DNA of 64,000 nucleotides, from NCBI RefSeq assembly GCF_900103525.1, contig NZ_FNHN01000018.1, positions 1 through 64,000 of the forward strand. Direction: 5' to 3'. The DNA comes from Bacillus sp. OK048 (GTDB lineage: Bacteria; Bacillota; Bacilli; Bacillales; Cytobacillaceae). Made by a program: the position numbers and the translations under genes. The first letter of the stretch is position 1. The number at the start of each line of letters is the position of its first letter. The notes beneath the pieces were generated by a model. It saw nothing but the letters and a program-made list of their open reading frames with translations, was not told where the DNA came from and made no database searches. Shown here one piece after another: positions 1 to 8,283 of this stretch.

Positions 1-79
1 CTTCTGGGATCAATATATCATAAAGTGCACTGTATGAACTTAGCACTAATTCTTTTTTAGGAAGCATAGTTTCACCCAT
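1..79 (-). mobile_element. IS1182-family transposase, N-terminal fragment (runs off left edge)
   Basis: Read on the minus strand from an ATG at 79, the frame is open to the window edge and gives MLPKKELVLSSYSALYDILI after four leading residues. The stretch ELxLSxYxALYDI followed by IP is the usual beginning of IS1182-family (DDE) transposases. An internal ATG at 67 is an equally good start. Only about 26 codons are visible, so whether the element is intact cannot be judged. It lies upstream of and divergent from the catabolic cluster. The family call rests on this short motif alone. Confidence 0.6.
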
Positions 80-188
80 TTTCTAAATGTTTTCTCTCTA
101 ATAATATCATTTTTACTTCAGCAACTAAATCAATGCATACGAAAGAGGAAGAGTTTCCTCTTCCTTTAATCATCACAAGGGTTATATT

Positions 189-208
189 GAGACTTTTTCA
201 GCAGTCTC
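189..208. repeat. Inverted repeat near the presumed IS1182 end
   Basis: GAGACT and AGTCTC flank TTTTCAGC. Sequences of the kind ACTGCTGAAAAAGTCT are common at the ends of IS1182-like elements in Bacillaceae, so this probably marks the element's terminus about 110 bp upstream of the transposase start. The exact terminal base and any target duplication cannot be fixed without the other end. Confidence 0.4.
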
Positions 209-250
209 TGCAAATAGCAAGTTTTTTTTGTGGAATCAAAAAATAATTAT

Positions 251-285
251 GTTTTGAATATAAAACAATATTTTATTTATAAAAC
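251..285. promoter_or_regulatory. Two candidate operator palindromes upstream of the transporter
   Basis: Site A (251-266) reads GTTTTGAATATAAAAC and site B (270-285) reads ATTTTATTTATAAAAC. They start 19 bp apart. Both fit the consensus GTTTTGNATNYAAAAC derived from five sites around the two promoters of the catabolic cluster. They lie upstream of the predicted -35 box. The binding protein is not known. Confidence 0.55.
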
Positions 286-303
286 AAAATTCGCTATTTT
301 ACA

Positions 304-332
304 TTGACATAATATTCATAAAAATTTAAACT
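304..332 (+). promoter_or_regulatory. Sigma-A-type promoter of the transporter gene
   Basis: A perfect -35 TTGACA (304-309) is followed after 17 bp by TAAACT (327-332), a moderate -10. Transcription would start near 340, about 50 bp before the ATG at 389, and would run into operator site C. The -10 is weak, which suits a regulated promoter. Confidence 0.55.
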
Positions 333-350
333 TAATATTAGTTAAACAGC

Positions 351-366
351 GTTTTTCATACAAAAC
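351..366. promoter_or_regulatory. Candidate operator palindrome downstream of the transporter promoter
   Basis: GTTTTTCATACAAAAC is a near-perfect 16-bp palindrome matching sites A and E. It begins 18 bp after the -10 box, almost the same offset as site E at the cupin promoter (20 bp). A protein bound here would block initiation or early elongation. Confidence 0.55.
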
Positions 367-388
367 ACAACTGGCAGGGGGGAATTTA

Positions 389-1669
389 ATGTTAAATGGT
401 AACAAAAGGTGGCTCTATATTGCAGTCCCAATCTTTTTCTTTTGGTTTTTTGGACAAATTGATAAATTAGGTATTTCAGTTATCCAAACGGATCCATCAT
501 TCTTAGAAGATCTTGGTCTAACAGGGGCTGATAAGAACGCAAAAATTGGCTTTATCACTTTCATATTTACTGTTTCCTATGCTTTTTCAAACCTTTTTTG
601 GGGATATATTATTGATAGGTTTGGTGCGAGAAAAACAGCGATAATGGGACTTTGTATTTGGTCCATCACGATGGTTTTTGGCGGACTGGCTACGTCCTAT
701 GAAATGTTTCTCGTAAGCCGTGTAATTCTAGGTTTCGGAGAAGGGATGATGATACCTGTTTGTGGTAAGTTTATCTCTAACTGGTTTAACCATCGTGAAC
801 TAGGACGTGCTCAATCTTCTTGGCTGGCTGGAAACTACTTTGGACCTGCCTGCGGTGCTATCATTTTAACAATCGTTTTAGCTACCTTTCATTGGGAAGC
901 AGCATTTTTCGTACTAGCAGGTTTTAATCTATTAATAGTACTTCCTATGTTTGTATTTTTAACGAGAGATACCCCAGAAGAACATCCTCGTATTAACAAA
1001 AAGGAATTAGCTTACATACGGGAAATTGATGAAAATGAAAAAAATAAACCAAAACAAAATTTTACTCAGGACTACCGTTATTGGATCGTTTGGTTCGGAA
1101 TGCTCATGTCATCATTTTTGTTTTTTGGAATTAGCATTTGGCTCCCTACCTATTTAGTGGAAGCAAAAAGTTTCTCAAGAGAGGCAATGACAGGTATTAC
1201 CTCTCTATCTTGGTTGTTTGCGCTAGGCTTTGTGTTAGTTTGTGGATATTTAGCAGACAAAACAAAGCGTCCAAGCCTGCTTGCGACCATATTATTTAGT
1301 ATGACGGCTATTTTTCTAGCAGCAGCCATTCTTGCACCGCACCCTGTCCTTGCAGGTATTTGTATGGGCCTAGCAATGGGGACTCAAGGAGGAGTTTTCC
1401 ATTTAAGTAATTTATTTATTGTTAAATATTCAACCCCTGCAACAGCAGGTCGTGCCGCTGGGCTAATGGGGTTCACGAACATACTTGGTGGGTTTTCCAG
1501 CTATATTATGGGCTGGATGCGTGATCTTTCTGGTGGTGATTTTGGACCATCGATCATGATGTTGATTGTGGCTGCAGGGTTAGGATTTGCTGCCTATCTA
1601 TTTACATTAAAAAAAGAAGCTGTTGAGGTTAGAACCTATAAATTGGAGTCTACTAGAGCTATCATTTAA
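389..1669 (+). CDS. MFS transporter, anion:cation symporter (ACS) family, probable aromatic/organic acid uptake
   Basis: The 426-residue hydrophobic protein has the 12-helix pattern of major facilitator permeases. The loop after the second helix carries the MFS signature as GYIIDRFGARK (residues 72-82). Overall it resembles the ACS group (GudP, phthalate and hydroxyphenylacetate carriers), which imports organic anions with protons. The ATG at 389 follows an AGGGGGG ribosome binding site. The gene has its own promoter with operator-like palindromes on both sides and heads a run of ring-cleavage genes. Uptake of the aromatic acid degraded by the cluster is the natural inference; the substrate itself cannot be read from sequence. 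Confidence 0.85.
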   Translation: MLNGNKRWLYIAVPIFFFWFFGQIDKLGISVIQTDPSFLEDLGLTGADKNAKIGFITFIFTVSYAFSNLFWGYIIDRFGARKTAIMGLCIWSITMVFGGLATSYEMFLVSRVILGFGEGMMIPVCGKFISNWFNHRELGRAQSSWLAGNYFGPACGAIILTIVLATFHWEAAFFVLAGFNLLIVLPMFVFLTRDTPEEHPRINKKELAYIREIDENEKNKPKQNFTQDYRYWIVWFGMLMSSFLFFGISIWLPTYLVEAKSFSREAMTGITSLSWLFALGFVLVCGYLADKTKRPSLLATILFSMTAIFLAAAILAPHPVLAGICMGLAMGTQGGVFHLSNLFIVKYSTPATAGRAAGLMGFTNILGGFSSYIMGWMRDLSGGDFGPSIMMLIVAAGLGFAAYLFTLKKEAVEVRTYKLESTRAII

Positions 1670-1673
1670 ATAA

Positions 1674-1689
1674 GTTACCTATACAAAAC
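1674..1689. promoter_or_regulatory. Candidate operator (diverged) upstream of the cupin promoter
   Basis: GTTACCTATACAAAAC keeps the right half of the 16-bp palindrome found at the transporter promoter. It is followed at once by a second palindrome, CAAAAC-AAC-GTTTTG (1684-1698). Together they could give a regulator an upstream docking point paired with site E downstream. Confidence 0.4.
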
Positions 1690-1718
1690 AACGTTTTGAA
1701 TTTTCCTAATATTTTTAA

Positions 1719-1747
1719 TTGACAATTAAAGGATTGGGATTTAATAT
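1719..1747 (+). promoter_or_regulatory. Strong sigma-A promoter of the cupin/catabolic operon
   Basis: TTGACA (1719-1724), a 17-bp spacer and TAATAT (1742-1747) form a near-consensus vegetative promoter. Transcription should begin around 1754, upstream of operator site E and of the cupin start at 1826. This is the best promoter for the genes to 11,960. Confidence 0.7.
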
Positions 1748-1767
1748 TAAATTATATAGAAAACAAT

Positions 1768-1783
1768 GTTTTGTATTTAAAAC
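1768..1783. promoter_or_regulatory. Candidate operator palindrome downstream of the cupin promoter
   Basis: GTTTTGTATTTAAAAC matches site A upstream of the transporter (GTTTTGAATATAAAAC) at 13 of 16 positions. It starts 20 bp after the -10 hexamer, inside the expected 5' leader. A second palindrome, GAAAAC-AAT-GTTTTG, overlaps it on the left. Confidence 0.6.
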
Positions 1784-1825
1784 AAAACAATGAACAAAAA
1801 ATTATCAATTAAGGGAGCGATTTTA

Positions 1826-2365
1826 ATGGCAGATCAAAAATTTAATGTTGAAGAATTTGAAAAGAAATATGTGGCTAGATTACAAGACCGTAGTTTAGAT
1901 TGGAATGTTTTAAAGTTTCAGGAAGAAATTGATCCAAAATACAAAAGGGCACAAATGAGATATATTGGTCGTGGAGCAACAGCCAATAATGACTCTAATG
2001 TAATCGCTGCTGAACACTTCACATTAAGCACAATGGTGCTACCTGCAGGCTGTATAGGTCCATTACATTTACACGATGATGTGGAAGAAGTTTTCTTCAT
2101 TTTAAAAGGCAGTGTGAAGGCGCTTATTCAAGAAGTAGGTAAAGATGAAGTTCATGAAATCCGCTTAAATGAAAGGGATTGCATTAGTTCTCCTCCTGGG
2201 GTATATCGTGGAATCCACAACGATGGCGATGAAGAAGCATTAATGCTCGTCATGCTTGGAGCAGTTAAACCAAACTTACCAACTTACGTAGAAGGCAGTG
2301 CACTAGAAGAACTTCGTATCCAACGTGCGAAAGAAAGAGAAGCAATTATTAACGGAAATAATTAA
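1826..2365 (+). CDS. Cupin-domain protein of the aromatic catabolic cluster
   Basis: The 179-residue protein has one cupin barrel. Motif 1 is PLHLHDDVEEVFFILKG, with two His and one Glu as metal ligands. Motif 2 is SPPGVYRGIHNDG, with the third His. The ATG at 1826 is preferred because AAGGGAGCG lies just ahead; the in-frame ATG at 1790 has no ribosome binding site and would overlap the operator region. Small cupins in such clusters act as dioxygenases, isomerases or ligand-binding accessories, and this sequence does not decide between them. A hairpin follows before the extradiol dioxygenase gene. Confidence 0.8.
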   Translation: MADQKFNVEEFEKKYVARLQDRSLDWNVLKFQEEIDPKYKRAQMRYIGRGATANNDSNVIAAEHFTLSTMVLPAGCIGPLHLHDDVEEVFFILKGSVKALIQEVGKDEVHEIRLNERDCISSPPGVYRGIHNDGDEEALMLVMLGAVKPNLPTYVEGSALEELRIQRAKEREAIINGNN

Positions 2366-2390
2366 TTTTTCACCAAAATCTTCTTTGATG

Positions 2391-2425
2391 GGGATGATCC
2401 TCTAACTGTACATTGGGATCATCCC
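2391..2425 (+). terminator. Intercistronic hairpin after the cupin gene
   Basis: GGGATGATCC (2391-2400) pairs perfectly with GGATCATCCC (2416-2425) across a 15-nt loop. The bases after it (TGTTATG) are poor in T, so it may be a leaky terminator or an RNA-stability element rather than a full stop. Confidence 0.5.
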
Positions 2426-2481
2426 TGTTATGTTAATGAGCTATAATTCTGGTAGATTGATAGAAAAGTGGAGGTGTAAAT

Positions 2482-3396
2482 ATGGTTGGTATCACACACT
2501 TAAGACATATCGGTTTAATTACCCCAGTTCTTCAAGAACAAGCTGATTTTTATGAGAAAATTTGGGGATTGGATAAAGTTGCACAAGATGATAAAACCGT
2601 TTATTTTCGAGGTGCGGGTCCGGAAAATCACATATTAAGCTTACATGCTGGAGAAAACAGTGGGCTTCATCACATTGCATTTGGTATGGTTGATAAAAAT
2701 GCAGTGGATAAAGCGGCAGAAACACTTGCTTCAAAAGGAGTAAAAATCGTATCCGATCCTGGGTATCTAGATGAAGAAGGCAAAGGTTACGGATTGCGGT
2801 TTGTTGACCCTGAAAATCGCTGTATCGAGCTTTCTGCGTGGGTGGAAATGCATACTACCATCTGGAATAAGAAAAATGTTGACCCTGTTAAATTAAATCA
2901 TGTGGTAATGAATACCGCTGACCTTGATATGATAACCGATTTCTATACAAATGTACTTGGCTTTAAAGTGACCGATTGGAGCGAGCACCAAATGTCATTT
3001 TTACGTTGTAATCGGAAACACCATTCGATTGCTTTTAATCAGGATCAACATGCTTCCGTCAACCATATTGCATATGAGGTAGATACAGTTGATGAAGTAA
3101 TGCGGGGAATTGCCAATGTAAGAAAAGGTGGCTATCAAGAGATTTGGGGACCTGGGCGCCATGGACCTGGCGATAATATTTTCTGTTACTTCCAAGATCC
3201 TGCCAAGTTTGTCATGGAGTATACCTGCTATTTAGAGACGATTGAAGATGAAGCAGAATGGAAAGCACGGGTTTGGAAACGTGTCCCTCATTTGATGGAT
3301 CAATGGGGTATAGCTGGACCACCAAAGCCAGAAACTCGAGCCGCCATGGGTGGAAAGCCAGACCCTGGCTGGGTAAATGTGAAAACTTTGCTATAA
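2482..3396 (+). CDS. Type I extradiol ring-cleavage dioxygenase (two VOC domains)
   Basis: The 304-residue protein has an N-terminal VOC module (about 5-120) and a catalytic C-terminal one (about 135-255), as in BphC and catechol 2,3-dioxygenase. The 2-His-1-carboxylate Fe(II) site is visible as H140 (LNHVV), H195 (VNHIAYEV) and E246 (VMEYT). H227 in GRHGPGDN matches the conserved acid-base His. It should cleave a catechol next to one of its hydroxyls (meta cleavage). The ATG follows GTGGAGGTG. Family and chemistry are secure, the ring substrate is not. Confidence 0.88.
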   Translation: MVGITHLRHIGLITPVLQEQADFYEKIWGLDKVAQDDKTVYFRGAGPENHILSLHAGENSGLHHIAFGMVDKNAVDKAAETLASKGVKIVSDPGYLDEEGKGYGLRFVDPENRCIELSAWVEMHTTIWNKKNVDPVKLNHVVMNTADLDMITDFYTNVLGFKVTDWSEHQMSFLRCNRKHHSIAFNQDQHASVNHIAYEVDTVDEVMRGIANVRKGGYQEIWGPGRHGPGDNIFCYFQDPAKFVMEYTCYLETIEDEAEWKARVWKRVPHLMDQWGIAGPPKPETRAAMGGKPDPGWVNVKTLL

Positions 3397-3421
3397 AGGT
3401 TTGAAAATAAGGGGTGTCAAT

Positions 3422-4213
3422 ATGGACTTAGGTTTAAAAGGAAAAGTGGCTGTTATTATGGGAGGAACTTCAGGTGTCGGTTTAAAAGCTGCTGAGATGT
3501 TCCTTCAAGAAGGCGCCAAGGTATCGATCTGCGGAAGAAGTAAAGAGCGGAAAGAAAAGGCATATGATTACCTATTACAGTTTGGACCCGCAGATTCTAT
3601 CTATGCGGCAACCTGTGATGTTACAAATAAAGAGGATGTTAACACATTTATCAATGATACTGCTGCTTACTTTGATGGTATAGATGTCTTAGTGAATTCT
3701 GCAGGACAAAGTGTAATGGGATATTTTTTCGACGTAACCGATGAACAATGGCAGGAACAAATTCAATTAAAATACTTTGCGATCATTTATGCAATAAAGG
3801 CTGTCCATCCATACCTTGTGAAACGGGGCGGTGGAAGAATTATTAATATCAACGCAACACTTGCGAAGGAGCCTGAAAGACATATGATTGCTACAGCTGC
3901 TACCAGAGCTGGGCTGTTGAATTTAAGTAAAACGCTCTCACAGGAGCTTGCTTCGGATAATATCTTAGTAAACTCTGTGAGCCTAGGTTTGATTCGTACG
4001 GATCAATGGGAGCGCAGAAGGTTGAAAAACGCACCTGATATTGACCCGGAAGAATATTATGCTGATTTAGCAAAAAAACGAAATATTCCGTTAGGACGTG
4101 TAGGTGAAGCGGAAGAAGTAGCAGGCGTGATTCTCTTTTTAGCATCCAAGCAAGCAAGTTATGTGTCTGGTTCAACCATTGAAACAGCTGGAGCGCTGGG
4201 AAAAGCGCTTTAA
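3422..4213 (+). CDS. SDR-fold protein lacking the catalytic Tyr/Lys
   Basis: This 263-residue Rossmann protein has the short-chain dehydrogenase cofactor motif GGTSGVG (about 14-20), an NSAG motif (92-95) and the usual ending. Where active SDRs have YxxxK it has T158 and R162 (TAATRAGL), and the catalytic Ser position falls in INATLA. The oxidoreductase triad is therefore apparently missing. It may bind a nucleotide and do non-redox chemistry, or use a different acid-base pair. The ATG at 3422 is chosen for the AAGGGGTG site; a TTG at 3401 is in frame. It lies 25 bp after the extradiol gene, so they are very likely cotranscribed. Confidence 0.75.
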   Translation: MDLGLKGKVAVIMGGTSGVGLKAAEMFLQEGAKVSICGRSKERKEKAYDYLLQFGPADSIYAATCDVTNKEDVNTFINDTAAYFDGIDVLVNSAGQSVMGYFFDVTDEQWQEQIQLKYFAIIYAIKAVHPYLVKRGGGRIININATLAKEPERHMIATAATRAGLLNLSKTLSQELASDNILVNSVSLGLIRTDQWERRRLKNAPDIDPEEYYADLAKKRNIPLGRVGEAEEVAGVILFLASKQASYVSGSTIETAGALGKAL

Positions 4214-4237
4214 TATGATTAAAGGCAGGAGTTTATT

Positions 4238-5926
4238 ATGAGTCAACAAGGTCAAATTGAATTTACAACAGCAGATGCGGTTGTACAAGAGTTAGTTAGA
4301 GCAGGTGTAACGATAGCTTTTGGTATTGTTAGTATCCATAATATGCCTATCTATGATGCGATTCTTCGCGAAGGAAGCATTCACCTTGTTTGTTCCCGCG
4401 GTGAGAGTGGAGCAGTAAATATGGCTGATGGCTATGCAAGAGCTACAGGGAAATTGGGTGTTGTCATCACTAGTACTGGAACTGGTGCCGGGAATGCAGC
4501 CGGATCGCTCATTGAAGCATGGGCAGCTGGGGTGCCTGTCCTTCATCTAACCGGTGAGGTTGCTTCTCCTTATTTAGGAACTGGAAGAGGATATATTCAC
4601 GAATGTAAGGATCAGCTGTCTATAATGGAAGGTTCATGTAAAAAGGCAACTCGATTAAGAAAACCGGAGCAAACCGCGGCTGTGGTCAGACAAGCGATAC
4701 AAGATGCATTATCAGCACCATCCGGACCCGTTTCACTTGAAATTCCGATTGATTTTCAATCGGCGATCATTCCAAATCATTCACTTGATGAAGTTAGAAT
4801 CTTAGCTCCAAATAATAATACGGCATTAGAATTACCTGAAGAAGTTGTCTCAAAAATCAGTACTGCCCGTCGTCCGGTTATCTGGGCAGGTGGAGGCGTA
4901 ATTAGCGCAGGTGCCTCAAAGGAAGTACAGCAATTAGCCGAAATGATTGGAGCAGCTGTTATAACAAGCCAATCGGGTAAAGGAAGCTTACCAGAGGATC
5001 ATCCACAATGTATTGGACACTTTGCAGCTTATGAGCTAACCAAAAAGTTACTAAAGGATTCAGATTTATTAATTAGCATTGGAGTAAGGTTTAGAGGGAA
5101 CGAAACGGCAAACTGGAAAGTACCTGTTCCAAAAGAACATATTGCGATAGATGCAGACTGGCAGGCAATTAATCGAAATTACGAGGCAACACATGGATTA
5201 ATTGGAGATGCAAAGCAGATACTAAGCTCACTTGTTAAAGATTTATCTCAAAAAACAATAAATCCAGATCCATTATATCTTGATGAAGTGCAAACAGTTC
5301 GACAGGAATTACGTGCGAGCCTAAGGGAAACACTTGGTCCATATGAACAAATCCTTGACGGTATGCGAAAAGTAATGCCGCGCGAAACAATATTGGTCCG
5401 TGATGTAACAGTACAGGCAAATGTATGGGGAAGTCGTCTTTTTGAAATCTATCAACCTCGTACTTCGATTCATGCTTCTGGCGGAGGAATTGGCCAAGGG
5501 TTACCAACTGCCATTGGTGCACAAATGGCTTTTAAAGACCGCCAAGTAATATTGATGGCTGGCGATGGCGGGTTTATGGTGAATGTAGGTGAAATGGCTA
5601 CTGCTGCTCAAGAAAACTTACCATTAATAGTGGTTTTATTCGATGATGCGGGCTACGGTGTGCTTAGAAATATTCAAGACGCCGCTTACGGACGGCAAGT
5701 AGCAGTGGACCTATTAAGTCCTGATTTTGTCTTGTTAGGGCAATCTATGGGGTTTGAATCTACTAGAATCGGCTCTTCAGAAGAATTTGTTTCAGCACTT
5801 GAGAAAGCAGTTGATTGCCAAAAGCCAACCATGATTGTTGTTGATATGGAGGCAGTTGGGCCAATGGCGAAACCATTTGGTGGACCTCCAGGAGCAGCAG
5901 ATGCATTTAAACCTAGAAAGATTTAA
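4238..5926 (+). CDS. ThDP-dependent enzyme, acetolactate synthase/decarboxylase-like
   Basis: The 562-residue protein has the three-domain layout of the pyruvate oxidase/acetolactate synthase superfamily. E56 (SRGESGAV) is the Glu that activates the thiamine ring. GDGGFMVN (442-449) and DD at 469-470 form the Mg-ThDP binding motif. Such enzymes decarboxylate or ligate 2-oxo acids, and some open cyclic diones. Beside an extradiol dioxygenase it may process the oxo-acid formed from the ring, but it does not clearly fit benzoylformate decarboxylase or a biosynthetic AHAS. No small regulatory AHAS subunit is adjacent, which supports a catabolic role. Confidence 0.8.
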   Translation: MSQQGQIEFTTADAVVQELVRAGVTIAFGIVSIHNMPIYDAILREGSIHLVCSRGESGAVNMADGYARATGKLGVVITSTGTGAGNAAGSLIEAWAAGVPVLHLTGEVASPYLGTGRGYIHECKDQLSIMEGSCKKATRLRKPEQTAAVVRQAIQDALSAPSGPVSLEIPIDFQSAIIPNHSLDEVRILAPNNNTALELPEEVVSKISTARRPVIWAGGGVISAGASKEVQQLAEMIGAAVITSQSGKGSLPEDHPQCIGHFAAYELTKKLLKDSDLLISIGVRFRGNETANWKVPVPKEHIAIDADWQAINRNYEATHGLIGDAKQILSSLVKDLSQKTINPDPLYLDEVQTVRQELRASLRETLGPYEQILDGMRKVMPRETILVRDVTVQANVWGSRLFEIYQPRTSIHASGGGIGQGLPTAIGAQMAFKDRQVILMAGDGGFMVNVGEMATAAQENLPLIVVLFDDAGYGVLRNIQDAAYGRQVAVDLLSPDFVLLGQSMGFESTRIGSSEEFVSALEKAVDCQKPTMIVVDMEAVGPMAKPFGGPPGAADAFKPRKI

Positions 5927-5938
5927 GGGGGGATTAGG

Positions 5939-7384
5939 TTGATCTCAACATTTCCAGTTGTTTCAGGTAAATACTTGATTGGTGGGCAGTGGTTACAAGC
6001 GGAACAAACAGCTAATGTAATCAATCCAGCTAATCATCAAGAAATTGTTGGTGAAGTCGCTTTATGTTCAAAAGCTGATGTTGACGAGGCGATTACAACT
6101 GCTGTAAAGGCATTCGAAACCTGGTCCCGTACTGCGGTAGAGGATCGGGCAAATAGGATGCATTTGGCAGCTGAGGAAATAAAAACGCTAGTTGAAGAGA
6201 ATGTAACATTACTTGTTCGCGAGAATGGAAAAGTATTAGTCGAAGCAAAAAAGGATTTGCTTCGCTGTGTAGATATTATGCACCACGCCGCAGATGAATT
6301 GCTTGAATGGTGGCAGCCTCGAATTTTACCCGGTAATCAAAAGGTACAAATTCGGAAGCGTGCTCGCGGGGTAACTGCTGTTATTTCACCTTGGAATTCC
6401 CCGATGATTTTAACTTTTAAGCGAGTGATTCCAGCTGTTTTGACAGGAAATACAGTAGTCGTAAAGCCAGCAACAAATTGTCCATTGACGATTATGTCTT
6501 TTTTAAAAGTAGTTGCTTCTTACTTCCCAGATGGAGTTATTAATGTCGTAACGGGTTCTGGCGGTGTCATCGGAAACGCTATTTGCTCCGACCCAAGAGT
6601 CAAAACAATTGCTTTTGTGGGCAGTACCGAAACAGGGAAAGAGATTATGCGTGCGGCATCAGGATCGGTTAAAAAACTTTATATGGAGCTTGGTGGGAAT
6701 GATGCCGCCATTATCCTCGAAGATGCGAACCTTGATGAAGATGCCATTAGCCGCATTCGATTCGGAGTCCTTCGTGCAGCAGGACAGGTTTGTTCCGCGA
6801 TTAAAAGAATCTATGTACATGAATCGAGATATGAAGAAGTTATAGCAAAGCTAAAGAAAGAATTTTCAAGAATCAGGGTTGGTAATGGGATTCAGCCTGA
6901 TGTTGAAATGGGCCCATTAAATAATAAAGCACAATATGATTATGTAAATGGCCTGATTGAGCGGGCACAAGAATCTGGTGCTGCGGTCATAACAGGAGGA
7001 ATACAGTTGGATCCAGATACATGGGACCAAGGATACTTTATTTTACCAACGATTATTACTGGTGCTGCGCAAGACAGTGAAATCGTCCGTGCTGAACAAT
7101 TTGGTCCGGTCATCCCAGTTCTATCCTTCTCTGATACAAACGAAGCAGTTCGACTTGCGAATGATAGTGAATTTGGCTTAAGGGCTTCTGTATGGACAGA
7201 AGATGAAGACACGGCGATTACATTAGCCGATCAGTTGGAAGCCGGAGCAGTTTTCCACAATAACCATACCGTTTTCCAAGACCTTCATCTTGATTTCCCT
7301 GGTTTAAAAGAAAGTGGACTGTCTCGAGAAACAAGGCACTGTGGGCTGGAGTATTTTGCAGATTCCTATGGGTTAGCCAACTAA
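5939..7384 (+). CDS. NAD(P)-dependent aldehyde dehydrogenase
   Basis: The 481-residue ALDH-superfamily member has all key residues: N153 (PWNSP), K176 (VVVKPA), E250 (YMELGG) and the nucleophile C285 (GQVCSA). It starts with TTG 5 bp after AAGGGGGG. It is 12 bp downstream of the ThDP gene, so they form one transcription unit. In this setting it may oxidise a ring-cleavage semialdehyde (DmpC/XylG-like role) or an aldehyde released by the ThDP enzyme. That placement is inference; the family assignment is firm. Confidence 0.87.
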   Translation: MISTFPVVSGKYLIGGQWLQAEQTANVINPANHQEIVGEVALCSKADVDEAITTAVKAFETWSRTAVEDRANRMHLAAEEIKTLVEENVTLLVRENGKVLVEAKKDLLRCVDIMHHAADELLEWWQPRILPGNQKVQIRKRARGVTAVISPWNSPMILTFKRVIPAVLTGNTVVVKPATNCPLTIMSFLKVVASYFPDGVINVVTGSGGVIGNAICSDPRVKTIAFVGSTETGKEIMRAASGSVKKLYMELGGNDAAIILEDANLDEDAISRIRFGVLRAAGQVCSAIKRIYVHESRYEEVIAKLKKEFSRIRVGNGIQPDVEMGPLNNKAQYDYVNGLIERAQESGAAVITGGIQLDPDTWDQGYFILPTIITGAAQDSEIVRAEQFGPVIPVLSFSDTNEAVRLANDSEFGLRASVWTEDEDTAITLADQLEAGAVFHNNHTVFQDLHLDFPGLKESGLSRETRHCGLEYFADSYGLAN

Positions 7385-7402
7385 AGAAGGGGGACTCTTC
7401 GG

Positions 7403-8185
7403 ATGAATATTGGTTTAATCGGTGGAGGAAATATTGGAAGATTCCTGCTTCAAAGTATAAATATCAATAAACTTCTGGCAAATTCCAAAATTGTTGGTAT
7501 TTATACCCGCAATCCAAAATCAGCACAGAAGCTAGCCGCTGAATATGATACTGAAATTTTTGAGGATATCTCATCCCTTTTACAATCAAATGTAGATCTC
7601 GTCATCGAAGCCGCTACTGTCGAAGTAGTGAAAGAGCATGCGGCATCGATTCTAACAAGCGGGAAAGATATCGTGTTAAGCAGTGTTGGTGCTCTAAGTG
7701 ATCTGGATTATACACAGTCCTTGGAGGAAATATGTAAGGGAAATGGTACAAAAATATATTTGCCATCCGGGGCCATTGGCGGATTAGATATTCTGAAAGC
7801 AGCAAAATCCAATGGTGAACTTGAAAGCGTTTCGATTATTACGAGGAAGCCGCCTCATGCTTTACCAGGGGCACTTTTAGATAGAGAGCAAGTGCTTTTT
7901 GAAGGATCTGCTCGTGAAGCTATAGCGTTATTCCCGAAAAACATAAATGTTTCCATTATCTTATCTATAGCTGGGGTAGGACCGGAAAAAACCGGAGTTA
8001 AGATCATTTCTGATCCTGCGATTACGAAAAACAGTCATTCGATTGAGGCATTAGGGTCATTTGGAAAACTTACGCTCAAGGTTGAAAATGATCCGATGCC
8101 GAATAATCCAAAAACAAGTTATTTGGCTGCACTAAGTGTATTGTCATCATTAATAAATAAAGATGCTGTTATCCAAGTTGGGTAA
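7403..8185 (+). CDS. Aspartate dehydrogenase-like (NadX/DUF108) NAD(P)-binding protein
   Basis: The 260-residue protein opens with a dinucleotide fold (GLIGGGNIG). It ends with the aspartate dehydrogenase signature: SDPAITKNSHSIEALGSFG with H212, then NPKTS. Known members oxidise L-aspartate or reductively aminate oxaloacetate, and some serve in NAD synthesis. No nadA or nadC is nearby, and the gene sits in tandem with ring-cleavage genes. It may therefore act on another imine or oxo-acid in the pathway. Start ATG after AAGAAGGGGG. A hairpin (CAGGGG...CCCCTG) lies between it and the Rieske genes. Confidence 0.75.
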   Translation: MNIGLIGGGNIGRFLLQSININKLLANSKIVGIYTRNPKSAQKLAAEYDTEIFEDISSLLQSNVDLVIEAATVEVVKEHAASILTSGKDIVLSSVGALSDLDYTQSLEEICKGNGTKIYLPSGAIGGLDILKAAKSNGELESVSIITRKPPHALPGALLDREQVLFEGSAREAIALFPKNINVSIILSIAGVGPEKTGVKIISDPAITKNSHSIEALGSFGKLTLKVENDPMPNNPKTSYLAALSVLSSLINKDAVIQVG

Positions 8186-8203
8186 TGCTTTAAGAATAAC
8201 ATA

Positions 8204-8241
8204 CAGGGGTTAGGTTAATGGTTGTTTGCGTATTCCCCTGA
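8204..8241 (+). other. Intercistronic hairpin before the Rieske genes
   Basis: In the 98-bp gap between the NadX-like and Rieske alpha genes, CAGGGG pairs with CCCCTG across a loop of about 25 nt. No T-run follows. It may adjust mRNA stability or relative expression. I see no convincing promoter in this gap. Confidence 0.3.
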
Positions 8242-8283
8242 AGGAATGATTCAGCACCAATTTAAATTAAGGGGGAGAAGGCA

